Positions 24,880-37,400 of a DNA stretch of 64,000 nt are shown piece after piece. The notes below the pieces were generated by a model that made no database searches, was not told the DNA's origin, and saw only the letters and a list, made by a program, of their open reading frames with translations. Source of the DNA: Phycomyces blakesleeanus NRRL 1555(-) (lineage: Eukaryota > Mucoromycota > Mucoromycetes > Mucorales > Phycomycetaceae). The number at the start of each line of letters is the position of its first letter. Position 1 is the stretch's first letter. The stretch is taken from NCBI RefSeq assembly GCF_001638985.1, contig NW_017265140.1, positions 992,001-1,056,000 of the forward strand. Reading direction: 5' to 3'. The position numbers and the translations under genes are program-made.

Positions 24880-25510
24880 TGTTGTGAATGAGTATTGATT
24901 ACTGCTGAATCTGAGAGTAAGACTGAAGGATAAAATAATATCCTCAGCTATTCCAGTCAAACGGATCTCCCTTTATGATATTATCTAATACACAGATCAT
25001 CATACACATAATTGATTATTTATTATTATCACCATGACATGGGATATACAAATACATATACATTATATATATGGCATCATTATATTTCATCTACATATTT
25101 CTTTTATTATACAAATACTTAATTGAGAGACTACAACTACAACTATCTAATATTATGAAACATTACCCGAGTATCTGGGTCGGAATACTAAAATATTACC
25201 AATAGCATAAATGCTCTTCTTTACCAAAACTCTTGGACTGATCTGACTGGAGAAGTATCATATCAATTGGTCTTTCCGGATCTTTCCAGAAGAACAATAC
25301 TCCTGGAAGATGACTCATCGTGATAAAGATTACTTAAGCACACACTGAATTACAAATTAGAAAAACATATAAATATCAGTAGATAGTTCCGTGTAGAAAG
25401 ACAATCGAATTTTATATTTCTTTACTTTTCTTTTGAAATAAACAACCTACACAAGTTCTCACGAATTCTTTCGTCTATATTATATTTTGCTTTATTTTCT
25501 CCCCACAACA
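24880..25510 (+). repeat. 3' LTR of gypsy element
   Basis: This is the second 631-bp LTR, with no difference from the 5' copy on reading both through. It is preceded by a purine-rich tract ending GGTGGAGGATAA. Confidence 0.95.
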
Positions 25511-25515
25511 GATAG
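25511..25515. repeat. Target site duplication of gypsy element, right
   Basis: This is the second GATAG copy. SUB2 coding sequence resumes here in the frame it left at 19175. Confidence 0.95.
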
Positions 25516-28397
25516 AATTGCGAGAAAGGTAAACAGAGTCAGTCATAGTTTTTCCAATTGACTTCTTGGTCTTGGCATTCAAGACGTCAACATCAAACTT
25601 GGCAGTGGGAGTGAGGAGGCGATAAATAATATAAGGGATAGTGGTGCTATTGCTGCGGTCATAGGTATAGGTATCGATCTTGGAGAACACATTTGTTCCG
25701 TCCGAGTCAGAGAGGTATGGGTACTTGGCATCAAAAAGAGGGAGGTCACGCTGCTTTCCAACAACACCAAAGTAAGGAACAGTAGTATCAAGGGTAGACT
25801 TGTGGTTACCAGACTTGAAATGAATGTAGCCACCATACATGATATGATCCTTGGGGTTAGTTTTAGGAGGAACAACAGTGACCCGAACTGTTGCCTTTTG
25901 ACCAGAGTTAATTGTAACAGATGTCTTGGAGAAGATAAGCTTTGCCTTGGAATTAGAGAATCCAACAGGACCAACAATTGCATATCCTTGACCTGAGCGG
26001 TTGTAAGGAGCGAGCGCAATAGAAGGCTCATTGATAACCTTAAAGACAGCACGAGCCTTGCCGGTATTGTGGATGGTCAATGTTTGGGTCTTGTACTTGG
26101 CAAATGAGGAGGAGTCGTTGAAACTGATCTGGGTAGGAGAAACACTGACTTTTCCAGAAATAGCATCATAGACTTGAACAAGACCAGCGCCTTGAAGAAG
26201 AGGACTTTCGATGACACTATTACCCTTGGTGTGAACAAGCTTCATTGCATAGTTCTTGAACTGATGGGATATGACTTTATTGTTTCTCTTGAAACCCTTG
26301 GCCTCAATGAACAAAGCGATAGAGCCAGAAACATAAGGTGCAGCCATAGAAGTACCAGACATAAAACCCCAGCTGTTAAGAAATCGAGGAAGAGTAGAGT
26401 AAATCTGGCCACCGATACCAGCAATATTAGGCTTAATATCAAGCTCATTAGATGCATCGATACTGGAGAAGTCAGAAATAAGATATCCATTATCTCTAGG
26501 CAAGTAATGTGGGTTGGGATCAAATGTCAAGATTTCTGTTCCAGCCTTGATTCCAGCCAAAATAGCAAGGCCGCCTGCAGCCGAGATACTAACAATAGGA
26601 ATTGTCGATTCAAACTTCAAAGGTGTAAAAGCATCGCCTTCATAGTCGTTATAAATAACCAAGCCAATAGCACCAGCTTTAATAACATTGGTAGACTTAA
26701 GAGTAAAAGTACAACTACCACGCTGGACGAGAGCAAGTTTGCCTTTAAGATTAGGAACAGTGGAGGGATCACAGCCATCGCTTTTACTACCAATATTTTT
26801 GTCTCCAGCAACCACAGCACCACTGACCAAATTTGAGGAAGTGGTAGCATAGACTATATATAGACAAGTTAATTACTTTATCCAGTCTATATTTAGTTTA
26901 TTTTTGTATGCTTACCAAGTTTTTTAGAGATTGAACTGGCTTTGAAGTAGTTTATTTTGTAGTACGCATTTTCAACAGAGGCAATAGACCAGACGTCTTT
27001 ACCGATACTTGGTATACCAACAGTAAAAGCACCATCACTACCAGAGTTACCCGTAGAAACAATAACTAGAATATATATTAGAGTATTTAATTTAATTTAA
27101 TTTAATTTAATTAGTTTATGTTTTTACAGAAATCTAATGTAATATGCAGAGTTTTTTTTTAAAGCTATATTACTGTATTTGTCTTACATGGAACACCCTT
27201 TTCAGCAATACGCTGAGCAACAATGGTATCAGGACTATGGCTCCAGGCATTGGTATCACCAATGGAAACCGAAATAACATCCATACCAGCATCATATGCC
27301 ATTAAGAAAGCCTTAATCATAATATCATCACCAGTATATCATTTGCAACCAAATACACGCCACATACCAAGTGTGGTTTGAGGAGCAACACCTGTAAAGT
27401 TCTATAACATATAGTATAATTATTTAACTATACCTATTTATAGTGCTCAGAAAAATGAACCCACTGTCTTAGCATCGTAGCCAGCAATAATACCACTAAC
27501 ATGTGTTCCATGACCTAATATTTTTTTAATCGCTCTATGAGATCCAGCTACAAGAGAAGTATACAAAAGAAGAACACACCACTTGCGCCAGATTCAGCTG
27601 TACAGCTGTCTAGAGGATCTGCGTCAGGAACAGGAGAATTTGCACCAGTGTAGGCGTTACCGACTAGATCATAGCCGAATTGGACTTTGAATCCTTTGCC
27701 AAAGCCTCCGCCAAGAGCAGGATGAAGATAATCGACACCTTAATATAAAAGTAAATTTTTCTTAGATATGCAATCCTCATAAATGTAGCCTTTTCTTTAT
27801 AAAGTTTACCAGAGTCTACAACACTAATCTTGATACCCTTGCCAAACTTTTTGAGCTCGGCGTGAACACGATCAACTTGGGTCATTCCATGGGGAAGGTT
27901 GGAAATATTTCTTGTCTTGGAGGACAGCTTCTCAACAGTAACATTGGGGCGCCTAATAATTCTGACGGGATAAACAGCTTTGACGTTATCGTGATCAAGA
28001 ACTGCCTCGAGAGCAGCATCGTGCTCAATATTATTGAGACCATTGAGACCAAAAGAGATTCCATTGAAAATGTCATGCTCGAACCTCTCGGCGACGTGGA
28101 TTTGGGCCTTCTTAAATTTACTCTGAACTGAATGGACAAAGTTGTTTGCAGATGTGGAATATCCGTGATCATATTCCACAATATAACGGTTGGGAATAAG
28201 ATCGCCACCGTACGAATTGTATTTAGGGTGGGATAGGGCTTCTGAAGGAGCAACAAAAACAAGGGCAACAAGACAGGCACCTGCTCCGAAAAGGGGAAGG
28301 CCAAAAAATGATCGTTGCTTCATGGTGGAAGGAGGGAGACAGAAGGAAAGGAAGTGTTTGGGAGAGCTGATGAGCATACGGTAGTTTACAAAATTTA

Positions 28398-28404
28398 TTT
28401 TATA
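28398..28404 (-). promoter_or_regulatory. TATA box of SUB2
   Basis: TATAAAA (minus strand) lies 75-81 bases before the SUB2 ATG, in the context GGTATAAAAT, the same position as in SUB1. The promoter looks intact although the gene is broken. Confidence 0.55.
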
Positions 28405-30203
28405 CCTTGTTTTTTTTTTGCAAGAGTTTACTTGCCTCCTATCATTTTGCTTTTGAAATAATTATATGGCTGCAATACTCTAACATTTGACAGCTATTTC
28501 TAACGCCTCATCAATGTAAGCATTAATTAGGGTAATACAAATAAATGCTAAGAGAGTTACAATTGACATATAATTATCCCGGAATAGATCTAGTGAAAGT
28601 GCTTTATCAAGAAAATATCCAATTCGAGTTTAGGATAATAAATGTCAGTAATAATAGAAATCATGACTTCTTGATATAATCTGCACAATGCTACGTAGGT
28701 TATTCGGAAAATGTTGGAACTTGATCGCCGTGAAATTCATTGACCGTGAAGATCAATGTTTTTTTTTAGCGATAGCTGTATTCCTTCCATAATAGTAAGT
28801 TTTCACTGTACTTGGTAACAAATGGCGTTTTATTATGCCTTGGTTACACTTTTTATGAATATGCTCGGATAATGGCGGCAATCCAGTAGGCTCCATTGGG
28901 CTAGAGTGTATATTGTAACAATTTAGCTTTACTATTATTATTACTACTGTATATATTCTTATATTACATTACGGATATCGATATTGTTTTTCTTTATGGA
29001 AATAATCTTGAACAATGTTAAATAACCTAAAGAAACAAAGAGAGAAAACATATTATCTTGGTACTATTAAAGGATTATCAGCACAAGAAAAGAAGTTTTA
29101 CTTTTAAAGAAGTATACTGATGCTCACAGAGTGAATTCTCAATTAAACTTGAGAATTACTTTTAGTAATAGCACGGATATACAAGTATAGAGATTGTGTA
29201 CATAATAATATGTGTGTTTTTTTGATATATGATGTACTCCAAAGATAAAATTATATTAAAAACATATCAAATAACTGTTCTTTCTTTTGGATTTTCTTCT
29301 TAGTAGAAACGTATAGTAAGCAGACCTTAACAAAAATAATTGTAATATATAGCATTATGCTTAATATATTGAGGAGAGCCATTCCGGTCTATAAGTCACA
29401 AAAGGGCTTGCAAAATAAAATATGACTATAAAACAAAATGGTTCTCACAAAGATATGTATATAAATCAAAGTCAAACACCATATATGAGTATCAGAGACA
29501 TTCTTTCTTTCGTAAATAGCAAGGAAAAAGCCGCTAGGTTTTAAGAACAAAATTCCCAATGTAGAGTTGTATTGTCTAGTTATGGGACCTATAACACGAT
29601 AGATTAAAATTTCTATAATGAATTATCCATTTAATGAAGTACCTGTATGAGTAATATATTATTGATCTCAACCAAAAGCTTTAATTAATTTTATATTAGT
29701 AGAATATATAGATACTATCGAATACATAAACAAGCCCGGCATTTAATCCAGCCCTTCATCGTTTTTATAAAAGCCTACAAAATTGAAGATAGTCATGCTA
29801 AATAAAATTTATTGACTAAAGAAAATAACAATAAACTCATTTTCTTAGAAGCAGAATTTTTAACGTAAAAATGAAACACATACACCGTGTTATGATGATG
29901 CGGCCCCCTTTTAAATGGCTGGGTAACAGGGACAGAGAATATTGAGCAATGAACTCACTTAATAACCGCACTTTGAAGATTAATGTATTGTTTTATATGT
30001 TAGAATAAAGTAGATATGCAAGCTTTCTTATTTCTTTACCACAGCACGCAGTTTATATACAGTAAGTTAACTATTAATAATAAGAAAATTAATATCAGCA
30101 CATTTTATACACAAGTTATCTTCAACCTCTTAGAGTATGACCAACGCCTTTTTTTTATTAGTACAAATTGTATTTTAGAACAAAATCATACTGTTCTATA
30201 CGC
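28405..30203. other. SUB2-SUB3 intergenic region
   Basis: No gene is supported. The part at about 28580-28920 resembles DNA upstream of SUB1 and is probably part of the duplicated unit. The remainder is AT-rich without recognisable elements. Confidence 0.5.
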
Positions 30204-33200
30204 TTAAATAAATAATAAGAGAATTAAATATATTACTACATGTATGTAACTAGGATCGCTTTCTAAATTAATTTTGTTTATTACAGAAATAGGGCTAGTC
30301 TGAAAAGTCTCCCAGTCTTTGGGGTCATCAGGGTTTCCGAGAAGCTTGAGTGCTCTCAGACTAAGGATATACGTCCCTGAAGGAACAGGAATTTCGCTTT
30401 GAGTACCTGAAAGCTCTGTAGATACATAGGTTGCATCCCAGGTTATGTTAGATTTGAATATATCTCCATAGTTCGAATTACGGTTGAGGTAAAAAGAGTT
30501 GGTCATGGTTTTTCCAATTGACTTTTTGGTTTTAGCATTCAGGACATCAACATCAAACATAGCCGTGGGAGTAAGAAGTCGATAGACAATGCTGGGCGTA
30601 GTAGCGTTGTTGCTGCGATCATATATATAAGTCTGACTCTTGGAGTAAAATCTTTTACCTTTTGAGTCAGACAAGTATGGATAATTTAAATCAAAAAGAG
30701 GAAGATCACACTGTCTACCAACAATGCCAAAGTAGGGAACGGTAGCATCAATTGCAGACTCGTGGTTACTGGTCTTGAAACGAATGTAGCCACCATAAAT
30801 TATGTGGTCTTTGGGATTAGTTTTAGGAGGAACAACAGTGACCCGAACTGTTGCCTTTTGACCAGAGTTAATTGTAACAGATGTCTTGGAGAAGATAAGC
30901 TTTGCCTTGGCATTAGAGAATCCAACAGGACCAACAATTGCATATCCTTGACCTGAGCGGTTGTAAGGAGCGAGCGCAATAGAAGGCTCATTGATAACCT
31001 TAAAGACAGCACGGGCCTTGCCGGTATTGTGGATGGTCAATGTTTGGGTCTTGTACTTGGCAAATGAGGAGGAGTCGTTGAAACTGATCTGGGTAGGAGA
31101 AACACTGACTTTTCCAGAAATAGCATCATAGACTTGAACAAGACCAGCGCCTTGAAGAAGAGGACTTTCAATGACACTATTACCCTTGGTGTGAACAAGC
31201 TTCATTGCATAGTTCTTGAACTGACGGGATATGACTTTATTGTTTCTCTTGAAACCCTTGGCCTCAATGAACAAAGCGATAGAGCCAGAAACATAAGGTG
31301 CAGCCATAGAAGTACCAGACATGAAACCCCAATTATCGCGGTATCGAGGAAGAGTGGAAAATACTTGGCCACCGACACCAGCAATATTAGGCTTAAGATC
31401 AAGCTCATTAGATGCACCGATACTGGAGAAGTCAGAAATAAGATATCCATTATCTCTAGGCAAGTAATGTGGGTTGGGATCAAATGTCAAGATTTCTGTT
31501 CCAGCCTTGATTCCAGCCAAAATAGCAAGGCCGTCTGCAGCCGAGATGCCAATAATTGGAATAGTTGTTTCAAATTTTGCAGGTACAAAAATAGAGTCAC
31601 CGTAGTTGTTGTAAATAACTAAGCCAATCGCACCAGCTTTAGCAACGTTTAAACTCTTTTCAATGAAATCACAACCACCACGTTGAACAAGAGCAATTTT
31701 TCCCTTAAGATCAGGAACAGTAGAAGCATTGCAAGCATCATTTTTACTGCCAACATTCTTGTCGCCAGCGAAAATAGCACCATTAACCAAATTCAAGGAT
31801 ACTGTTGCACATACTAGATAAAAAGATATCAGTAGCTTTATCAGATTTATGCCAAGTATATTTTTTTAAAAAAAAACTTACCGATTCTTTTTGAGATTGA
31901 ACTGACATTAAAGTAGTTTACTTTGTAGTAAGCATTTTCGGCAGAGGCAATAGACCAAACGTCTTTACTGGTGCTAGGTGCAGTAACAGTAAAAGCTGTA
32001 CGGTCACCAGCGTAAAAGACATTACCAGAAGAAACAATAACTTGAATAAATAATATTGTATTGTATTGTATTAAATTGGATCAATTCATATTAATATAAG
32101 GGCTTGATATTGTGTACAAAACTTCTCTAACTTATGTTACAATCTTAGACTTACATGGAACTCCCTTTTTAGCAATACGTTGAGCAACAATAGCTTCAGG
32201 ACTATTGCTCCAGGCATCGTCCCCGCCCACAGATGCAGATATAATATCCATGCCAGCATCATATGCCATTAATAAAGCCTTAACAATAACATCACTCGCA
32301 GCAAAACCTTTGCAGCCAAATATACGCCACATACCAAGTGTGGCTTGAGGAGCAACACCAGTAAAGTTCTACATAATATAAATGATTAGATATGCATGTT
32401 CAGAGCAGTAGAGCACTATAAACTCACTGTTTTAGCATCATAACCAGCAATAATACCACTAACGTGTGTTCCATGACCTAGTATTTTCATTTTTATATAA
32501 GATCCAGCTGTAAAAAAGACTACTTAAAGTAGGGACGTACCACTTGCGCCAGATTCAACTGTACAGCTATCCAGTGGATCTGGGCCGGGTATAGGAGAGT
32601 TTTCGCCAGTGTACTCATTACCAACAAGATCGTAGCCATATTGAACCTTGAACCCTTTACCAAAACCTCCCCCAAGAGCAGGATGGAGATAATCGACACC
32701 TAATTATTCAGAGTACGTGTGTTTGACTAGTCATATATACACATACATATAAATATACTCTCTAAATAAAGACATAAGAAAATAAAGAGAAATCTCTTAC
32801 CAGAGTCAATGACACCAACCTTGATGCCCTTGCCAAATATTTTGAGCTCCGAGTGAACACGATCAACTTGTGTCATTCCATGTGGAAGACTAGATAAACT
32901 TTCTCTCTTTGATACGGTCTTTTCAATCATAACTTCCGAACGTCTAATAATCCTGACAGGATAGGCTGCCTTGACATGAGTATGATCGAGAACAGCTTCG
33001 AGAGCAGCTTTGAGTTCTTTGCTGTCAAGTCCGTTGAGATCAAACGAGATACCGTTAAAGAGATCATGTTCAAATCTCTCGGTGATATGGATCTTGGAAT
33101 TCTTGAACTTGGTCTGAAATAGATGTACAAAGCTGTCTGCAGATTTGGAATCCCCGTAGTTGAATTCTATAACATAACGGTTGGGAACAGCTTCATGACT

Positions 33201-33314
33201 AGATGTCTTATATTTATGGTGAGAAATAGCTTTCGAGGGAGCAACTAAGACAATGACAGCAAAGCAGACACCTGCTGCAAAAACAGAGAGGAGAGAGAGA
33301 GGCCGCCGTTTCAT
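30204..33314 (-). CDS. SUB3: secreted subtilisin-like serine protease with PA domain and extended tail
   Basis: SUB3 is the third tandem S8 protease. Exons are 33314-32801, 32699-32541, 32477-32428, 32368-32155, 32040-31882 and 31813-30204, giving 901 residues. It has a signal peptide (MKRRPLSLL onward), an I9 propeptide (PNRYVIEF), catalytic Asp in VGVIDSG, His in GHGTHV, oxyanion Asn in VSSGN, a PA domain, and catalytic Ser in SGTSMAAP. Intron positions equal those of SUB1 and SUB2, and exon 5 is three codons longer. The usual end (GPIVVKN-stop) is replaced by SPISVIN and a 23-residue run-on ending VVIYLILLLFI. The sister stop codon has become AAA. Exons 1-6 are open, so the gene is probably functional, though its TATA box is altered. 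The start was chosen by alignment with its sisters, not the longer upstream frame. Confidence 0.9.
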
Positions 33315-34413
33315 AAAAAAAAGTAATAGAGAAGAGAAAGAAGGACTGGAAAAAAACTGGTGAGTATATATTGTTATATTAAGACTGCTATACCATTTTA
33401 TGTATTCACAAGCTAATTGATATACGCTGGTGAAACGTTTATAGCATTTACATAGAGAAAATTGGGCAGCTACTTTCTGTCTCACATAGTAAATTGGTGC
33501 ACTTTTTTTTTTATTATTCAGAAAATACAGTCGTACTCCGAATATTACTCTTTTCTTTAAATGTGAATAAAGTTGTCGGAAATGACAAATATACAAGAGA
33601 TGTATTACTGCTGTGCAACATAACGGAGTATACAGGAAGACTTCTTGTGTGTGATCTGAATCTCTTGATACTAAACATAGTTGTGGTAAGTTAAAGAGAC
33701 TCGAAGAAGTGTTATAAGGATTACTATGTAAGTCTGATCTATAGATAATACAGTAAAGTTTCTTTTAGATAGACATTTATATTAATATTCTGGGATTTTT
33801 TTTAACTAATTTTTTTTTGCTGAAATTTTAGATTTTGTTTTGCATGTATTTATCTCAAACTACTATTCATTTTTTTTTGATTTGGTCATTAAAAACAAAA
33901 TGCAATTGCTGTCTAATATATATATATATATATAATCACTAGCTACTAATTGCTATCTAATATCTAATATCTAATATCTAATATCTAATATCTATAGGTA
34001 GAGGAAGAGAAAAGAGATGCAGAACATGTATATAGCAGTTTATGCATTATTTTATACGCAAGAAAGACTGAGACTGAGTTTTTAATAACTTTGCCGTGGA
34101 CCGTGAATATTCTTGCATGAGACTTTACTAAAAGTAATCTGGCAAAGTACATTTATATCTATTATTTTAGGTAATTTTTGACTTTGATTAGTCAAATATT
34201 ATTAGAGCTAGAAATGGTATTTCTTTAAAATAAATAAAAATTAAAAGCTAATTTCTAAATGGCAAAAAAAAAGGTCCCTTTAACATTTCTCTTCTTTCGG
34301 TAGCCTGTAAAATCTATGGGTGTTTGATTGATATAGATTATCGAATTTAATTTACATTTACATTTTAATAATAATAATACAGATTTATATTAGAAATATT
34401 AGAATACATATAA
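33315..34413. other. Intergenic region between SUB3 and the anillin-like gene
   Basis: This is the divergent side of SUB3. It contains the 7-bp tandem repeat at 33954-33995 and TA-rich tracts. No gene is recognised. The SUB3 equivalent of the sister TATA box reads TATAGC (about 33387-33392). Confidence 0.5.
33954..33995. repeat. Tandem repeat, TATCTAA x 6
   Basis: Five perfect 7-bp TATCTAA units are followed by a sixth with one change (TATCTAT). It is non-coding and unlike telomere repeats. Confidence 0.9.
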
Positions 34414-37400
34414 TCAAGATAATGTGGTATTTAGTTGAGGTATCTGATAAGAATCACTACTTTTGAGCCATTTTGGCCAAGTGGGTACTCGTCCAATGAT
34501 TACTTTGAGCACATCCAGCCATCGCTCACAATCCCTTTGAGAATCGCAAGAGAATTCGATCTTATCACCGTTTCCAAATACACATTGGAAACTACTTTTG
34601 TCGGTGTCGGTGTCGGTATCGTTATTACTATTACTATTAATACTGTTATTGTTATCATCTCTTCCACCACCACTATCTTCATTTCCGTATTCGTATTCGC
34701 TCCCATATCCATACCCGTTTTCAATTGTCTTGTTGGATTGTTCAAGTGTAGCATGTAAGAGATGTGGCAAGAGAGAAGTGCTAGATTTTGTATAATGTCC
34801 AAAGGTATAGCATGAAGATCGTTTGTGTTGCTGTGGTTCACTGGCATGAATAATTATTTTGTGGTTGACTGCCAGAAGGATGACTTTTGAGAGATCGATT
34901 ATAGCAACAAATGTATGTGAGGATTCATCACAAGCAATCAAATACCCGCCTTCTAATCTGTAGAAACGTCTTTGCCATGACTAAAAAAGAATAGTATTAT
35001 TATAGGAGAAATAATATTTAAATCCATGCCAGATGTTATTTTATTCTTCTTCTTCTTCTTACCTTGGCATCTCCTCCAAATTGAGTCATAGAACCTGTCT
35101 TCCAACATGTAAGATGGAATTTTTGAATAGAATAGGCTTCTTCGCATTCGTTCATTGTAGATGGAAGATTGTCCATCTTATGATTTAAATTACATATCAA
35201 AAGATAAGAAAAAGAAATATATATATCTATATCTATATATTTACCTCTACGTCAGAATCAGGTAAGAAGAAGAATTGAACTTCCATTTTTCCAACTGCTT
35301 TTTCTTGGCCTATCAAACTACTACGTTTCTTGAGCTTGTTTCCCAAAAGACTACTTCCAGCACTCCGGTACCATCCATTTACGAGAGCAATGGAGGCCGA
35401 AAATGAGCTGGAACTAGCTTGAGATACAATGTTCTTGATAGATATTCGGGCTTGTGCAATTGCTCTGTCCATTGGCCGGATATATCGCTGTAAAGCATCT
35501 GTAGTGCGAGTATTTATGGCCTGATCCCACAAACGTCTTAACGATTGATCATAGCGGGATGCCTGAAGCGATGGAGTTGGTTCTTGAGCTTGAAGTACCA
35601 ATGTGAACTCGGATGTCACATCTACATCTCTATTTTTATAGATACATATAAAATTGAGCATATTGAGCATATATATAGAAAAGAGAGAGCGAGGGCAGGT
35701 TCAATTCGTTTTATCTTCTATTTAAAATAATAGCATTAATCAAAGACAGTGTTACGTGCATGTAGAACTCTTGCTGAAATGCAATGGTGTGCTTCATTGG
35801 ACAATACGCTGTTGCTTGTTCTTTTGTACCATTATTTAAAACACATCGAATCTTGGGAGAATCTAAGAAAGAATAATTATTTCACAAAACATTATTTGTC
35901 TTTATATTAATTATCTACCTTTTGTTACGGGAAAATCAAGGTCTTTTGCAGCATCTATCTTGATGTAAAGGCGGCCTTTGTAGACTGACTCATCTATTCC
36001 TGATAGACTTTCTATGGATCGTTTGTTGTAAAGTCCGAGCGGAAAGAGTTTCAAGTTCATCTAAAGATCCAATAATAATAATAAGGGAGGTCATGTACAG
36101 AGACGGCGAATATGTATATATGTATATTGCTTTAGAAACAATCGACCATCTTGCTGCTATACATACGGAAGAGGTAGATATAGACTCATCATAAAATGGT
36201 AATATATCCTGACTGTAGGTTCGTGTGCGGTCGGTACTGACAGATTCAGAATATGTCAATGGCGTGGAGGCACGTGATGGAAGGTCTTGAGTTGGATCAG
36301 ACTATTGTTTTGTGATCGGTAATAATTAGATTACTATAAAAGATAAAGAAAATTGGTGGATAAAACGGTTTTTGGGCTCACATCAAGTGTTCCAATAGTA
36401 GTGCCAGCTGTACTAGTAGTTATACTGGCTGTGGTGGCATTAATCGTGTTAAAAGTAGTACCACAATCAGCTGGACTTTCAAGCAATGAATCGTTATAAT
36501 TTTGCTCAGCAGAAGAGGATGCCAACACGTGAGGCTTAGTATCCTCCCACGATGTCTCTGACACTTCAGGTTCATTTATGCTTTGTGTTGAAGGCTCAGA
36601 TGAGCTGATCGAGATATTAGAGCCATCTTCTTTGTTGTCCTCTGGGGTTTCTTCGATTATTAATAGGGAGCTAGCTATACTGGAACTTGTGCTAAAGCTA
36701 CGTATGTTGGGTGGTCGACGGTTGTACACAACCGTGTCTGGGTCTGAAAATGATTCTTTTGTCAGCAGTGGTCGAGAAAAAGATATACTACTATTATCAT
36801 TATCGTTATCATTATCATAGTGATATATGTCTAGTTTCGGAATGCTTTTGGGTTCAATTTTAGGCTCGAGTGCAATGGTGAGTTGAGGTTTGGTAGGATT
36901 TGTAGGATTTGTAGGTGTAGGTTGGGATTGTAGGTTGAAACGTTTGGCTCTTTCGATGGCTTCCATAATCTGTTGCTGTATCAGATCGAGAGAATAGTTA
37001 TCGGTCAAAGGCTTGGGTTCCCGGGGTTCGGATACTTCCTGGAAGTGGGCACGTCTGCTCTGTTTGAGTCTGGCAAACTCGATCAACAGATCATCTTTGA
37101 TTTTCTTTGGTACTCTGTGGGGAGTGTGTGACGATGAATATAATATGGACTTTAGACTAGCGGCTTCAGAAAGAAGTTCATTATCACTCTCCCTTTCACT
37201 TTCACTCTCGCTCTCACTCAAGCTTTCAATTCCAATAATATCTTTTTCGTTTTTGATTTTGATTTTGATTTTGATTTCGGTTTCGGTTTCACTTTCACTT
37301 TGACTTTCTGCCGAGGTATCGCTGTGATAATCGTTTCCGGTACTAAATATCTCATCCGTCTCATCCATAGGTGTTTCTGGTTCAATAAGCGACTCATATC

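Larger units (their letters stand above)
19181..25510 (+). mobile_element. Ty3/gypsy chromodomain LTR retrotransposon (chromovirus), complete
   Basis: This 6,330-bp element is inserted in the last exon of SUB2 in the opposite orientation. Two 631-bp LTRs (19181-19811 and 24880-25510) show no difference in my reading, and each has TGTTGTG...CACAACA termini. One gag-pol frame lies between, starting only 20 bases after the 5' LTR. A purine-rich GGTGGAGGATAA abuts the 3' LTR and fits a polypurine tract. No TGG-type tRNA primer site follows the 5' LTR: the leader is TTTTTTTTCGTGAACTACA. Domain order gag-protease-RT-RNase H-integrase-chromodomain defines a chromovirus. The identical LTRs and perfect duplication mean a recent insertion. 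Confidence 0.96.
18978..28323 (-). pseudogene. SUB2: subtilisin-like protease pseudogene, split by a gypsy insertion
   Basis: SUB2 is the second member of the tandem protease family, with the same signal peptide, I9, S8, PA and C-terminal layout and the same five introns. Exons are 28323-27810, 27738-27580, 27514-27465, 27401-27188, 27065-26916 and 26853-25511, the last continuing at 19175-18978 beyond the retrotransposon. Without the element and one GATAG copy the frame would run 876 codons, so the insertion itself caused no other damage. A separate in-frame TGA at 27339-27341 in exon 4 (after FGCK, where SUB1 has Gly) truncates the protein before the catalytic Ser. The donor of intron 3 is GTGGGT, weaker than in its sisters. 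The stop codon is TGA, against TAA in SUB1. Catalytic residues are otherwise retained, with oxyanion Asn in VSTGN. Confidence 0.9.

Noticed and set aside
33954..33995. TATCTAA repeat as CRISPR-like array
   Set aside because: The units are 7-bp head-to-tail copies without spacers, in a eukaryotic genome.
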